Below are positions 1 through 9,270 of a stretch of 64,000 nucleotides of DNA, piece by piece. The first letter of the stretch is position 1, and every line of letters starts with the position of its first letter. This DNA comes from Novosphingobium sediminis. GTDB taxonomy: Bacteria > Pseudomonadota > Alphaproteobacteria > Sphingomonadales > Sphingomonadaceae. Made by a program: the position numbers and the translations under genes. The notes beneath the pieces are model-generated. The model was given only the letters and a program-made list of their open reading frames with translations. It searched no databases and was not told where the DNA came from. The DNA lies in contig NZ_BJYR01000001.1 in NCBI RefSeq assembly GCF_007991615.1, positions 62,001 through 126,000 on the forward strand, written 5' to 3'.

Positions 1-1001
1 AGCGGGGCGGGCTCGATGGCGGCTTCTGGGCGATCTACACGCCGCAAGGCCCGCTCACGCCAGATGCCACCCGCAAGGCGCGCGATTTCGCGTTCCTGCG
101 CGCGGCTGCGATCCGCGAAATGGTCGCCGCCCACCCCGAAAGCTTCGCGCTTGCCAGCAAGGCGGCCGATGCTGCCGCGATCAAGGCCAGCGGCAAGCGC
201 GTGGTCTACCTCTCGATCGAGAATGCCTGGCCGCTCGGCGATGATCCCACGCTCCTGCGCAGCTTCTACGCGATGGGCGTGCGCATTTCCGGCTTCGCGC
301 ATTTCCGCACCAACCAGTTTGCCGATAGCTCTACCGACAAGGCCAAATGGGATGGCCTCAGCCCGCTCGGCGTGCAGCTTCTGGCAGAAATGAACCGCCT
401 TGGGGTCGTCCCCGATCTCTCGCACAGCTCGGACCGCGCGCTTGATGACGCGCTGCGCCTCTCGAAGGCACCGCTTGTGCTCACCCATTCCGGCTGCAAG
501 GCGGTGTTCGACCATCCGCGCAACATCGACGATGCGCACCTGAAGGCGCTCGCGGAAGCAGGCGGGGTCATCCAGATCAACTCGGTCTATGTGAAGGGCC
601 TGAAGCAACGCACCGAGCGCGACGCAGCGATGAAGGCGCTTGAGGAAAAGTACCCGGAAGACAGGACGCTAACCGCCGACGAGCGTGACGCCATGCTCGC
701 CGAGCGCCATGCCATCGATACTAAGTACCCCGAAGTGCGTGCGACGTTCGATGACGTGATGGCAAACCTGCTGCATGCGTTGAAGGTGGCGGGTGTCGAT
801 CATGTCGGCATCGGGCTCGATTGGGACGGCGGCGGCGGCGTTACCGGGCTTGAGGACATCGCCGACCTGCCCAGGATCACCAAGGCGCTGCTCGCGGCAG
901 GCTACACCGAAGCGGATGTCGCCAAGATCTGGTCGGGCAACGTCTTGCGGGTTCTGGCTGCGGCCGAAGCGGAAGCGGCCAAGGAGCAGGCAGGGAGCTG
1001 A
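1..1001 (+). CDS. Membrane dipeptidase family (peptidase M19), 5'-truncated by the window edge
   Basis: The reading frame is open from base 3, so the N-terminus lies upstream of the window. The visible part begins with a GGLDGGFWAIYTPQGP segment typical of M19 (renal dipeptidase-like) zinc metallopeptidases and continues through LSHSS, LTHSGCKAVFDHPRN and a C-terminal HVGIGLDWDGGGG block, which match the conserved metal-site and barrel segments of the family. M19 enzymes hydrolyse dipeptides, often with tolerance for D-residues, and usually act in the periplasm. The C-terminal GNVLRVL motif and stop are intact. It faces the ppk-ppx operon convergently with about 50 bases between them. The family call is firm; substrate and signal peptide cannot be judged here. 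Confidence 0.9.
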   Translation, partial: RGGLDGGFWAIYTPQGPLTPDATRKARDFAFLRAAAIREMVAAHPESFALASKAADAAAIKASGKRVVYLSIENAWPLGDDPTLLRSFYAMGVRISGFAHFRTNQFADSSTDKAKWDGLSPLGVQLLAEMNRLGVVPDLSHSSDRALDDALRLSKAPLVLTHSGCKAVFDHPRNIDDAHLKALAEAGGVIQINSVYVKGLKQRTERDAAMKALEEKYPEDRTLTADERDAMLAERHAIDTKYPEVRATFDDVMANLLHALKVAGVDHVGIGLDWDGGGGVTGLEDIADLPRITKALLAAGYTEADVAKIWSGNVLRVLAAAEAEAAKEQAGS

Positions 1002-1007
1002 ACAGAA

Positions 1008-1029
1008 GCGCTTCGCTACGCCGAAGCGT
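1008..1029. terminator. Small hairpin between convergent genes
   Basis: CGCTTCG (1009-1015) pairs with CGAAGCG (1022-1028) around a six-base loop, with a flanking G:T pair. It sits in the 49-base gap between the convergent stop codons of the dipeptidase and ppx, so it could act in both directions. There is no T-tract, so this is only a candidate. Confidence 0.35.
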
Positions 1030-1050
1030 GGGGTGGCGGTGGCGAGCGCG

Positions 1051-2523
1051 CTACCGCACTTCCGGTTTCAGCCCCAGATGCGCTGCCAGCACTTTCAGGT
1101 CGCGCTCCACGCCTTCGTTGACCAGCACTGCGATCTGCGGCTGCACGGCCAGCACCAGCGTGCCATTCTCCACCCGCAGCGCGCTGCCGCTGATCCCTTG
1201 CGCGGTATTGCCGCTGAAGCGCCGGCACAGGCGGGTTGCGAGACCCCACGCTTGTGCTTCGCGCAGTTTTTCGGGTGAGGCGAGCTTTGCGAGATCGGCC
1301 GGCAAATCTGAGCGGCCGGTGTTGGCAATCATCGCCGCTGCCAGCATCGCGCGGTCTGCCGGACCTGCGCCGATCCAGCGCTTGCGCAGTGCCCATTCGC
1401 GCGCAAGATCGCCGCGCAAGTTGGGTTCGACCATTGCGGTGGCGAGGCACAGCATGGTCGCTGTCAGCCGCAGGTGCTCGGATCCTGCCGTTTCGGGCTG
1501 GCGCGCGGCGCCTGTCCAGCCAGTCACCATCGCGGCCGTCCCGGCGGCAATGCCATATTCGGTGGCAAAGGCAGCGGCGCCGGCCACCAGCGGATCCTGC
1601 ATCCGCACGCCTTCCGCCATGCTCTCCCACAAGAGCCCTTCGCGCAGGCCCCATGAGGAAAACACCAGCCGCCCCGGCTGCAACGCGCGGATCAGCACGA
1701 ACAGCAGCGCCGCCGTATCGGGAAGGGACGCAAGGCGCGAGCTTGAAAGCCCCGGCACCGGCGCCAGCGTTTCGGGCTTGCGCTTCGCCAGCGCCTTGGC
1801 GAGCGCCTGCGCCTGCGGTGCCCCAATCTCGAACCCGTGCGGATCGTCGATCGGCCAGCCCGCGGCATTCATCGCATGGCGGGCGAATGCGCGCAGCGAT
1901 CCGCCGACGAGATAGAGTGTCGAGCCGGGGTCCGCGCGCCATTCCGCACGCTTGAGCATCTTGGCGATGGTTTGCCCGAACGCGCGCTCGCCGCCGGCGC
2001 GAAGGCCCGGCAGCCGCAAGGTTCCCAGCGGCAGCGAGGTGCCATGTCGGCAGCCCTGCGCATTGACATCGACCAGTTCTAGGCTGCCCCCGCCGAGATC
2101 GCCCACCACGCCCTGCGCGCGTGGAAACGCTCCTATCACGCCGTGCGCGCTGGTGATCGCTTCTTCCTCGCCGCTCAGCAGCCGGGGCGAGAGGCCCAGA
2201 GCGCGGATCCGGTCAAGGAACTCCGGCCCGTTGACCGCATCGCGCACCGCCGCCGTCGCCACCACATCGACATCGCTGATCCCCTTGAGATCGAGCAGCG
2301 TACGATAGCGGGCGAGGCTTGCCAGTGCGGTGGCGGAGGCCCGCGCGCCCAGCTTGCCATTTTCCGCCACGCTCTTGCCCAGCCGGGCGGTCACCTTCTC
2401 ATTGTGCAGCACATCGGGTGCGCGCGCCGGGCCGCCATAGATGACGAGGCGCACGGTGTTCGAACCGATGTCGATGATCGCCCGGGTGGGCACATAGGCA
2501 GAGGCGCGGGTGAAGCGGGTCAT
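1051..2523 (-). CDS. ppx: Ppx/GppA-family exopolyphosphatase
   Basis: 490 aa. This is a member of the ASKHA-fold Ppx/GppA phosphatases, which release phosphate from the ends of polyphosphate or hydrolyse pppGpp. The N-terminal phosphate-binding motif DIGSNTVRLVIYGG (from about residue 18), then TAAVRDAVNG and DLGGGSLELVDV, are the family signatures of the two actin-like lobes. The remaining C-terminal half is the helical extension seen in longer Ppx proteins. The ATG at 2523 lies 14 bases after the ppk stop on the same strand, so the two form a synthesis/degradation operon for polyphosphate. Ppx is favoured over GppA because of this neighbour. Confidence 0.9.
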   Translation of the reverse strand: MTRFTRASAYVPTRAIIDIGSNTVRLVIYGGPARAPDVLHNEKVTARLGKSVAENGKLGARASATALASLARYRTLLDLKGISDVDVVATAAVRDAVNGPEFLDRIRALGLSPRLLSGEEEAITSAHGVIGAFPRAQGVVGDLGGGSLELVDVNAQGCRHGTSLPLGTLRLPGLRAGGERAFGQTIAKMLKRAEWRADPGSTLYLVGGSLRAFARHAMNAAGWPIDDPHGFEIGAPQAQALAKALAKRKPETLAPVPGLSSSRLASLPDTAALLFVLIRALQPGRLVFSSWGLREGLLWESMAEGVRMQDPLVAGAAAFATEYGIAAGTAAMVTGWTGAARQPETAGSEHLRLTATMLCLATAMVEPNLRGDLAREWALRKRWIGAGPADRAMLAAAMIANTGRSDLPADLAKLASPEKLREAQAWGLATRLCRRFSGNTAQGISGSALRVENGTLVLAVQPQIAVLVNEGVERDLKVLAAHLGLKPEVR

Positions 2524-2537
2524 TCAGTCCGGTCGCA

Positions 2538-4727
2538 TCATTGCGGGGACATCCCACCGCGCCTGAGCGCGAGCTTGGGCACCTTGCGCCCCTTGGTGAG
2601 CGCCGCGCCGCGCCCGGAGAGCGAGGGGTTGGTCATGAAATAGCGGTGCACGTTGAAAGGCTTCGGCCCCGGATCGGCGCGGTGATAGGTGCCGTCCGGC
2701 TCCAGAATCCAACTCTGCTCGGTATCGAGCAGATTGGCGAGCATGACCTGATCGAGCACCTGATCGTGCACTGTCGGGTTCTTGATCGGCACCAGCACCT
2801 CGACCCGGCGATCAAGGTTGCGTGACATGCCGTCCGCCGAGGAAATGAACACCCGCGCGCGGCGGTTCGGCAGCGGCGTGCCGTTGCCAAAGGCCCAGAT
2901 TCGGCTGTGTTCGAGGAAGCGCCCGATGACGGACTTGACCCGGATTTTTTCCGACAACCCCGGAACCCCGGGCCTCAGACAGCAGATGCCGCGCACGACG
3001 AGGTTGATCTCCACCCCCGCACTGCTCGCCGCATAAAGTCGGTTGATGAGCTGGCTGTCGGTCAGCGCATTGAGCTTGGCCCAGATCGAGGCGGGCTTGC
3101 CGCTTTGCGCCAGCGCGATCTCGCGGTCGATGCATTCATAAAGCTTGCGGCGCACGCCGATGGGCGCAATCGCCAGCATCTCGGTCGCCTTCGGCTCGAT
3201 ATAGCCGGTGATGAAATTGAACAGCAGCCCGGCATCGCGCCCGAACTTGGGATCGGCAGTGAAGAAGCTGAGGTCGGTGTAGATCCGCGCCGTCACCGGG
3301 TGATAGTTGCCGGTGCCGAAGTGGCAGTAGGTGCGGTAGCCATCGCCCTCGCGGCGCACGACCATGCTCACCTTGGCGTGCGTCTTCCAGTCGACGAAGC
3401 CGTAGATCACCTGAACGCCCGCGCGTTCAAGCTGGCTCGCCCAATGGAGGTTCTGCTCCTCGTCAAAGCGGGCCTTGAGCTCCACGACGGCCGTGACCGA
3501 CTTGCCGGCCTCTGCCGCCGCGATCAGCGCCGCGATCACCGCCGATTGCTTGCCTGCGCGGTAGAGCGTCTGCTTGATTGCCACGACATCGGGATCAGAC
3601 GCAGCCTGCCGCAGGAAATCGACCACCACGTCGAAGCTTTCGAACGGGTGGTGGATCACGAGATCCTTGGTGCGGATTGCCGCGAAGCAATCGCCGTCAT
3701 GCTCGCGCACGCGCTCGGGATAGCGCGGGATATAGGGCTCGAACTTCAGTTCGGGCCGGTCCGTATCGACGATCACCGAAAGGCCGTTCATCGCGAGCAG
3801 GCCGCCCGCCTTGATGACCATGGCATGATCGAGCCGCAGCTTATCGCGCAGTAGCGCCTCTGCTTCTGGGTCGAAGTTTTCCTGCACTTGCAGCAGGATA
3901 ACCCTACCGCGCCGGCGCCGCTGGATCGCTGTGCGGAAATAGCGGACGAGGTCTTCGGCGTCTTCCTCGATTTCGATATCGCTATCACGCAGCACGCGGA
4001 AGGTGCCGTGGCCCTGGATGCGGAAGCCCGGGAAAAGCTTGCCCGCTCCGCGCAGGATCAGTTCCTCAACGCTCATCCAGCAAGAGGGTTCCCCCGGCAG
4101 GCGCACGAAGCGCGGCAGCGCTGGCGGCACGAGGATCATCTCGGTCACCGCCTCGCCGTCTGCCAGCCGGGTCAGCGTGAAGAGAATGCCGGTGCCCTGA
4201 TTGTTGATGAAGGGGAAGGGATGTGCCGGATCGATCGCCTGCGGGGTCAGCGCCGGGAACACATGCTCTTCGAAATAGCGCGCAGCCCAATCGGACTGGG
4301 CCTTGTCGAGCTTGCGATTGCCGATGATGCGGATGCCGGCGCTGTCGAGCTGTTCGGTGAGGCCCGCAAGGATCGTCTGCTGCGCGCGCACCAGTTCCTC
4401 GACCCCGCGGTAGGCGGCCTGCAATTGCTGCGCCGGGGTGAGGCCGTCGATCGAAAGTTCGTCAATGCCCTGACGCACTTGCGCGGCGAGGCCGGCCACG
4501 CGGACCATCATGAACTCGTCGAGATTGCTGCCCGAGATTGAAAGAAAGCGCAGCCGTTCGAGCACCGGATAGTGCTCATTCTGCGCCTCGGCGAGCACGC
4601 GGCGATTGAACGCAAGCCAGCTCAGTTCGCGGTTGAAGAAGCGGTACGTAGCTGGCGGTGCTGCGCTTTCGGCGCGCGGCCGCGTGACGGCTGCGATCCT
4701 GCGTGCCGCTGTCTGCGGTTCATCCAT
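2538..4727 (-). CDS. ppk: Polyphosphate kinase 1
   Basis: 729 aa, normal for PPK1. The enzyme polymerises the gamma-phosphate of ATP into inorganic polyphosphate through a phosphohistidine. The N-terminal RFFNRELSWLAFNRRVL and SNLDEFMMVRVAG blocks are characteristic. His450 in WKTHAKVSMV and His469 in CHFGTGNYHP are 19 residues apart, the same spacing as H435/H454 in the E. coli enzyme, so it should be active. The frame runs upstream to 4892, but the ATG at 4727 follows a strong AGGGGGG ribosome site and begins the conserved region, so the upstream part is not needed. It is the first gene of ppk-ppx. Confidence 0.95.
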   Translation of the reverse strand: MDEPQTAARRIAAVTRPRAESAAPPATYRFFNRELSWLAFNRRVLAEAQNEHYPVLERLRFLSISGSNLDEFMMVRVAGLAAQVRQGIDELSIDGLTPAQQLQAAYRGVEELVRAQQTILAGLTEQLDSAGIRIIGNRKLDKAQSDWAARYFEEHVFPALTPQAIDPAHPFPFINNQGTGILFTLTRLADGEAVTEMILVPPALPRFVRLPGEPSCWMSVEELILRGAGKLFPGFRIQGHGTFRVLRDSDIEIEEDAEDLVRYFRTAIQRRRRGRVILLQVQENFDPEAEALLRDKLRLDHAMVIKAGGLLAMNGLSVIVDTDRPELKFEPYIPRYPERVREHDGDCFAAIRTKDLVIHHPFESFDVVVDFLRQAASDPDVVAIKQTLYRAGKQSAVIAALIAAAEAGKSVTAVVELKARFDEEQNLHWASQLERAGVQVIYGFVDWKTHAKVSMVVRREGDGYRTYCHFGTGNYHPVTARIYTDLSFFTADPKFGRDAGLLFNFITGYIEPKATEMLAIAPIGVRRKLYECIDREIALAQSGKPASIWAKLNALTDSQLINRLYAASSAGVEINLVVRGICCLRPGVPGLSEKIRVKSVIGRFLEHSRIWAFGNGTPLPNRRARVFISSADGMSRNLDRRVEVLVPIKNPTVHDQVLDQVMLANLLDTEQSWILEPDGTYHRADPGPKPFNVHRYFMTNPSLSGRGAALTKGRKVPKLALRRGGMSPQ

Positions 4728-5023
4728 GGCCAATGCTCCCCCCTGCGTCCGCCGGATTGCGGCGGATCGCGGCGCGGCATGCTGGCCGATTGCGACAAAG
4801 CGATGACATGACTTCCCGCATAGCACGAGGCAGGGCGGGACATGCAAGGGGAGCCGCGCCCTTATGCCCCGCTGGCCGAACCGGGGAGCCATTGCCGCGG
4901 GGGCATTCGCTTGCCACTCGGGACTGATTCGTGGGCCTTGTGGGGACGAGTTCCCCCGGCAGACACGTCAAACAGGAACCTTGTGAACTGTCTTGCGGGT
5001 CACACTTCGTCTCCAACAAATTA

Positions 5024-5044
5024 TGTCTACTCATTTGGTCGACA
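5024..5044. promoter_or_regulatory. Imperfect 21-bp dyad, upstream copy of a tandem operator-like pair
   Basis: TGTCTACTCATTTGGTCGACA is symmetric at 7 of 10 paired positions around its centre. A second copy is centred 48 bases downstream; over 25 bases the two share 20, including an identical TCTACTCATT. Repeated, individually dyadic sites of this size suggest a dimeric winged-helix regulator. The protein that binds is unknown; the Rrf2 regulator at 21229 is one candidate. Confidence 0.45.
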
Positions 5045-5071
5045 ATATCTCTCACTTTGGCGCTGAGCTAT

Positions 5072-5092
5072 TCTCTACTCATTAGGTGGAGA
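5072..5092. promoter_or_regulatory. Imperfect 21-bp dyad, downstream copy of the tandem pair
   Basis: TCTCTACTCATTAGGTGGAGA is again symmetric at 7 of 10 paired positions and matches the copy at 5024 in the same orientation and register. It lies about 200 bases before the sulfate-binding protein gene. Site identity is inferred from repetition and symmetry only. Confidence 0.45.
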
Positions 5093-5202
5093 TAATCTGG
5101 CCTGCGACAGACGCGCGCTGATTCGGGGTGAAGTGCGGGGCAGGGGGCATTCGCGGCAAGCGCAATCCCATAGCTTCTCTTTCCTGCCACGAAGCAGAAC
5201 TC

Positions 5203-5219
5203 TAATGTCTATCACATTA
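5203..5219. promoter_or_regulatory. Palindrome TAATGT-N5-ACATTA before the sulfate operon
   Basis: A perfect six-base inverted repeat with a five-base spacer lies 68 bases before the first gene of the sulfate operon. TCTA...TTGAG around it is a weak third match to the 5072 dyad. It could be an operator or lie within the core promoter. Confidence 0.4.
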
Positions 5220-5287
5220 ATTGAGTTTAGGCGCGGCCCGACGCCGCAGAGGGACTGCTGCGGCTGACGCAAACGGGAGTACGAAGC

Positions 5288-6334
5288 ATGAGCATTCGCG
5301 ATTCTGGACGCAAATCCGCTACCCGCCGTGCCGTGCTCGCGGGCTCTCTCGCCATGGGCTTCCTCCTTGCGGGCTGCTCGGGCGGCGGCTCCAAGCCGGG
5401 CGCGGTGGAGCTGACCAACGTCTCCTACGATCCCACACGTGAGCTTTATCAGGCGATCAACCCGGCGTTCGCCGCCTACTGGAAGCAGAAGACGGGCAAG
5501 GATATCACCTTCCGCATGAGCCATGGCGGGTCGGGCAAGCAGAGCCGCGCGATCATCGACGGGCTGGAGGCCGATGTCGCAACCCTCGCGCTCGCCTACG
5601 ACATTGATGCCATCTCCGCGAAGGGCAAGCTGCTCGATGCCGACTGGCAAAAGGCGCTGCCGGATAACAGCGCGCCCTATACTTCGACGATCGTGTTCCT
5701 CGTGCGCAAGGGCAATCCCAAGGGCATCAAGGACTGGGGCGACCTCGTGAAGCCCGGTGTCGAGGTGATCACCGCCAATCCCAAGACGGGCGGCGGTGCG
5801 CGCTGGAACTTCCTCGCGGCCTGGGCCTATGGCCGCAAGGCTGGAGGGTCCGATGCAGCCGCCGAGGCTTATGTGAAGCAGCTGTTCAGCCATGTGCCAG
5901 TGCTCGATAGCGGCGCGCGCGGCTCGACCACCACGTTCGTCGAGCGCGGCATCGGCGACGTGCTGATCTCGTGGGAGAATGAGGCGTTCCTCGCCGAGAA
6001 GAAGCTCGGCGCGGGCAAGTTCGAGATCGTCGCGCCGTCGATCTCGATCCTCGCCGAACCTTCGGTCGCGGTCGTCACCGCGAATGCCAAGAAGCACGGC
6101 ACCACCGAAGTTGCCGACGCCTATCTGCGCTATCTCTATACGCCCGAAGCGCAGACTGCGATCGCGCACAACTTCTACCGCCCGCGCGATCCGGCCATCG
6201 CACAGCAGTTCAAGGCGCAGTTCCGCGAGATTCCGATGGTCACCATCGACAAGGATTTCGGCGGCTGGGCCAAGGCGCAGAAGACCTTCTTCGATGATGG
6301 CGGCGTGTTCGACCGCATCTACTCGAAGAAGTAG
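5288..6334 (+). CDS. cysP: Sulfate ABC transporter periplasmic binding lipoprotein
   Basis: 348 aa. The N-terminus carries an [10 protein letters not shown] segment and a hydrophobic stretch ending in the lipobox LLAGC, with Cys30 as the predicted lipidated residue, so the mature protein is probably anchored in a membrane rather than free. [11 protein letters not shown] and [12 protein letters not shown] are the hallmark oxyanion-binding segments of the Sbp/CysP family. It captures sulfate or thiosulfate for the CysTWA importer encoded immediately downstream. First gene of the operon; a GGGAG ribosome site precedes the ATG. Sbp and CysP cannot be told apart with certainty from the sequence alone. 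Confidence 0.93.
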   Translation: MSIRDSGRKSATRRAVLAGSLAMGFLLAGCSGGGSKPGAVELTNVSYDPTRELYQAINPAFAAYWKQKTGKDITFRMSHGGSGKQSRAIIDGLEADVATLALAYDIDAISAKGKLLDADWQKALPDNSAPYTSTIVFLVRKGNPKGIKDWGDLVKPGVEVITANPKTGGGARWNFLAAWAYGRKAGGSDAAAEAYVKQLFSHVPVLDSGARGSTTTFVERGIGDVLISWENEAFLAEKKLGAGKFEIVAPSISILAEPSVAVVTANAKKHGTTEVADAYLRYLYTPEAQTAIAHNFYRPRDPAIAQQFKAQFREIPMVTIDKDFGGWAKAQKTFFDDGGVFDRIYSKK

Positions 6335-6356
6335 GCGCAGGGCCGGGGACCGCACC

Positions 6357-7199
6357 ATGTCCGCTCGAACCGCACGCTGGAGGCAGCCGTCCGTGCTGCC
6401 CGGCTTCGGCCTCAGCTTCGGCTTCACGCTCGCGTGGCTGACGCTGATCGTGCTGATCCCGCTTGCCACGATCTTCCTCAAGGCGGGCGGAATGGGCTGG
6501 GCGCAGGTCGTTGAAGTGGGCTTCAGCGAGCGGGCGTTGGCAGCCTACCAGCTGAGCTTCGGCACGGCTGCCATGGCAGGCCTTGTCAATGCGGTGTTCG
6601 GCCTTGTCGTTGCGTGGGTGCTCGTGCGCTATTCGTTCCCCGGCAAGCAGGTGGTGAGCGCGCTTGTCGATCTGCCCTTCGCGCTGCCGACCGCGGTCGC
6701 CGGCATTGCGCTCACCGCGCTTTATGCGCCGCAGGGCTGGATCGGCCAGTATCTCGAACCGCTCGGGATCAAGGTGGCCTTCACCTGGGTCGGCATTACC
6801 ATCGCGCTCGTCTTTATCGGCCTGCCGTTCGTCGTCCGCTCGGTCGAGCCGGTGCTGGCGGATCTCGGCCGCGAGGTCGAGGAGGCCGCCGCCACGCTCG
6901 GCGCGACCCGCTGGCAGACCTTTCGCCATGTCATCTTTCCGGCCATCGGTCCTGCGCTCCTCACCGGCTTCGCACTCGCCTTTGCGCGCGGGGTGGGGGA
7001 GTACGGCTCAGTGATCTTCATTTCGGGCAACATGCCCGGCCGCACCGAGATCGCGCCGCTGCTGATCGTCACCCAGCTTGAGCAATACGCCTATGCGGGC
7101 GCCACTGCGATTGCGGTGGTGATGATGCTCGCCTCCTTCGCGGTGCTGCTGCTCATCAACCTCGTTCAAGCCGCCAGCCGCCGGAGGATGGGCGCATGA
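6357..7199 (+). CDS. cysT: Sulfate ABC transporter permease CysT
   Basis: 280 aa integral membrane protein with about six hydrophobic segments. The cytoplasmic coupling motif [20 protein letters not shown] (EAA loop) contacts the ATPase. [15 protein letters not shown] and [12 protein letters not shown] are typical of CysT/CysU. The ATG at 6357 follows a GGGGA site and sits 22 bases after the binding-protein stop; the frame is open further upstream but only inside the preceding gene. It forms the membrane channel with CysW, with which it overlaps by an ATGA junction. Confidence 0.94.
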   Translation: MSARTARWRQPSVLPGFGLSFGFTLAWLTLIVLIPLATIFLKAGGMGWAQVVEVGFSERALAAYQLSFGTAAMAGLVNAVFGLVVAWVLVRYSFPGKQVVSALVDLPFALPTAVAGIALTALYAPQGWIGQYLEPLGIKVAFTWVGITIALVFIGLPFVVRSVEPVLADLGREVEEAAATLGATRWQTFRHVIFPAIGPALLTGFALAFARGVGEYGSVIFISGNMPGRTEIAPLLIVTQLEQYAYAGATAIAVVMMLASFAVLLLINLVQAASRRRMGA

Positions 7200-8032
7200 G
7201 CGTTCAGGCTATCACCGAAAGCCCGGTGATGCGCGCTGTGCTCATCACCATCGCGCTCGTGTTCCTCGGCTTCTTCCTGCTGCTGCCGCTGCTGGCGGTG
7301 TTCAGCGAGGCCCTTCGCGAGGGGGCAGGGCCGTTCCTCGACGCGCTCCACACGGCCGACGCGCTCGCCGCGATCCGGCTGACCTTGCTGATCGCCGCTA
7401 TCTCCGTGCCGCTCAACATGGTGTTCGGAATTGCCGCGAGCTGGGCGATCACCAAGTTCCAGTTCCCCGGCAAGGCGCTGCTCATCACGCTGATCGACTT
7501 GCCGTTCTCGGTTTCGCCGGTCGTTTCGGGCCTGATCTTCGTGCTGCTGTTCGGCGCCAACGGCCTGTTCGGCGCGTGGCTGGCGGAGCACGATCTCAAG
7601 ATCATTTTCGCGGTGCCGGGTATCGTGCTGGCAACCGTGTTCATCACCTTCCCGTTCGTTGCGCGCGAACTGATCCCGCTGATGCTGGAGCAGGGCAAGG
7701 ACGATGAGGAAGCCGCGATCTCGCTTGGCGCGAACGGCTGGCAGACCTTCTGGCACGTCACGCTGCCCAATATCCGCTGGGGCCTGCTCTATGGCGTGCT
7801 GCTGTGCAACGCGCGCGCCATGGGTGAATTCGGCGCGGTCTCGGTCGTTTCCGGCCACATCCGCGGCGAGACCAACACGATGCCGCTCCATGTCGAGATT
7901 CTCTACAACGAGTATGATTTCGTCGGCGCCTTTGCGGTCGCCTCTCTTCTCGCGCTGCTCGCCCTGGTGACGCTCGTTGCCAAGACGGTGCTCGAATGGC
8001 GCTTCGGCCTCCATGCAGGAGCACGGCATTGA
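7196..8032 (+). CDS. cysW: Sulfate ABC transporter permease CysW
   Basis: 278 aa, the second permease of the sulfate importer. It has about six membrane segments, the [20 protein letters not shown] block and an EAA loop ([20 protein letters not shown]) followed by [20 protein letters not shown], diagnostic of CysW. The start overlaps the cysT stop (ATGA) and the stop overlaps the cysA start (TTGA), which suggests translational coupling of all three channel subunits. Confidence 0.95.
   Translation: MSVQAITESPVMRAVLITIALVFLGFFLLLPLLAVFSEALREGAGPFLDALHTADALAAIRLTLLIAAISVPLNMVFGIAASWAITKFQFPGKALLITLIDLPFSVSPVVSGLIFVLLFGANGLFGAWLAEHDLKIIFAVPGIVLATVFITFPFVARELIPLMLEQGKDDEEAAISLGANGWQTFWHVTLPNIRWGLLYGVLLCNARAMGEFGAVSVVSGHIRGETNTMPLHVEILYNEYDFVGAFAVASLLALLALVTLVAKTVLEWRFGLHAGARH
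8017..8021 (+). promoter_or_regulatory. AGGAG ribosome binding site that fixes the cysA start at TTG
   Basis: AGGAG lies inside the end of cysW, seven bases before the TTG at 8029. It has the right spacing for that codon and none for the upstream in-frame ATG at 7996. It therefore supports a TTG start that overlaps the cysW stop as TTGA. Confidence 0.7.
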
Positions 8033-9021
8033 TCCACCTTCGCGGCATAACCAAGCGCTTCGGCGATTACGCGGCGCTCCACGGCATCGATCTCGATGTC
8101 GCGCCGGGCGAGTTCATCGCGCTGCTCGGCCCCTCGGGCTCCGGCAAGACGACGCTGCTGCGCATCATCGCGGGCCTCGAATTCCAGGACAGCGGCACCG
8201 TGCTGCTCGGCGGCGAGGACGTTTCCAGCACGCCGGTCGCGGACCGCCATGTCGGCTTCGTGTTTCAGCACTATGCGTTGTTTCGCCACATGACCGTGGC
8301 CGACAACGTCGCGTTCGGGCTCAGCGTGCGCCGGGGTAAGGGCCGGCTGCCCAAGGCCGCCCGCCGCGCGCGCGCCGAGGAACTGCTGCGCCTCGTCCAG
8401 CTTGAAGGCCTCGGCAGCCGCTATCCGGGCCAGCTTTCGGGCGGTCAGCGCCAGCGCGTTGCGCTCGCCCGCGCGCTCGCCATCGAACCGCGCTTGCTTC
8501 TGCTGGATGAACCCTTCGGCGCGCTCGATGCCAAGGTGCGCAAGGACCTGCGCCGCTGGCTGCGCGATCTGCACAAGGCGATGGGGCTCACCTCGATCTT
8601 CGTGACGCACGATCAGGAAGAAGCGCTTGAGCTGGCCGACCGCGTCGTGGTGATGAACCAAGGCCGGATCGAGCAGATCGGCGCGCCCGACGCGGTCTAC
8701 ATGAACCCCGAAACGCCCTTCGTCTCGCACTTCGTGGGTGAGACCAACCGCTTGCCCGCTGCCGGGGGCGAGATCCATTTTCGCCCGCACGAGATCACGC
8801 TTTCAGCAGACGGCGCGGAGGCACTGCTTGTCGATAACGTGTTCCGCAAGGGTGCGGTGTGGCGGGCTGAGGGCTTGCTCGAAGGTAGCGGCCAGTTCGT
8901 CGAGCTCGATCTGCCGAGCAGCGGCGATGCCCCGCAACTGGGCCAGACGATCCGCTTCAACCCCCACCGCGCCCGCATGTTCACCGCAGATGGAGACCAG
9001 ACCCAAGGAGAAACCCGATGA
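8029..9021 (+). CDS. cysA: Sulfate ABC transporter ATP-binding protein CysA
   Basis: 330 aa from a TTG start overlapping the cysW stop; the protein then begins [20 protein letters not shown], where CysA homology begins. The nucleotide-binding domain is complete: Walker [11 protein letters not shown]-loop VFQHYALF, signature LSGGQRQR, Walker [13 protein letters not shown] and switch His in VTHDQEEA. The last 100 or so residues (from about 235) form a TOBE-like regulatory region. It powers sulfate/thiosulfate import through CysTW. Its stop overlaps the next small gene (ATGA). Confidence 0.95.
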   Translation: MIHLRGITKRFGDYAALHGIDLDVAPGEFIALLGPSGSGKTTLLRIIAGLEFQDSGTVLLGGEDVSSTPVADRHVGFVFQHYALFRHMTVADNVAFGLSVRRGKGRLPKAARRARAEELLRLVQLEGLGSRYPGQLSGGQRQRVALARALAIEPRLLLLDEPFGALDAKVRKDLRRWLRDLHKAMGLTSIFVTHDQEEALELADRVVVMNQGRIEQIGAPDAVYMNPETPFVSHFVGETNRLPAAGGEIHFRPHEITLSADGAEALLVDNVFRKGAVWRAEGLLEGSGQFVELDLPSSGDAPQLGQTIRFNPHRARMFTADGDQTQGETR

Positions 9022-9188
9022 CCACACCACCCCTGGCGCCTGATGCCCAGCGTCACCTCGAGGAAAGCATCGCCTCCGTGCGCGAAGCGCTCACCGGGCT
9101 GCGCTTCGGCACGGTTGCGCTGACGGTGCACGAAGGCCGCGTCGTTCAGATCGACGTGACCGAGAAGAAGCGCCTCAAGCCCAGCTGA
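9018..9188 (+). CDS. YezD-like small protein (DUF2292)
   Basis: 56 aa. The segment [29 protein letters not shown] matches the compact pattern of YezD/DUF2292 proteins (glycine-rich beta hairpin, then QID-TEK-R). These small proteins are often encoded beside sulfur-assimilation genes; their biochemical role is not established. The ATG overlaps the cysA stop by ATGA and follows an AAGGAG site with good spacing, so it is an integral member of the sulfate operon rather than a chance frame. No membrane segment or signal peptide is present; it should be cytoplasmic. Confidence 0.8.
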   Translation: MTTPPLAPDAQRHLEESIASVREALTGLRFGTVALTVHEGRVVQIDVTEKKRLKPS

Positions 9189-9270
9189 CCTGATCCAACT
9201 TTCACAACCCAATTCACAATCGCCCACCGGACCACCGGAGGCATCGTGACCCTGATCCAAAGGATTGACG

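Larger units (their letters stand above)
4728..5287. other. 560-base intergenic control region between divergent ppk and the sulfate operon
   Basis: No convincing gene. A 20-codon reading frame starts at 5023 but has no ribosome site and overlaps repeats. The stretch from about 5010 to 5230 is clearly AT-richer than its surroundings and holds two 21-bp dyads and a 17-bp palindrome, listed separately. The part nearest ppk (about 4730-4980) shows no clear motif to me. Promoters of both divergent transcripts must lie here. Confidence 0.6.

Noticed and set aside
1236..1955. Plus-strand open frames opposite ppx
   Set aside because: Arginine/proline/serine-rich shadow translations without domain features; ppx occupies the minus strand.
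5023..5085. A 20-codon frame starting at 5023 that could be a leader peptide of the sulfate operon
   Set aside because: It has no ribosome binding site, no cysteine or regulatory codon run, and both ends coincide with the repeated dyads; the DNA repeats explain it better.
9187..9262. Direct repeat of CTGATCCAA flanking the gap between the YezD-like gene and the TonB receptor
   Set aside because: Nine bases, two copies, no symmetry and no insertion scar; it may be chance.
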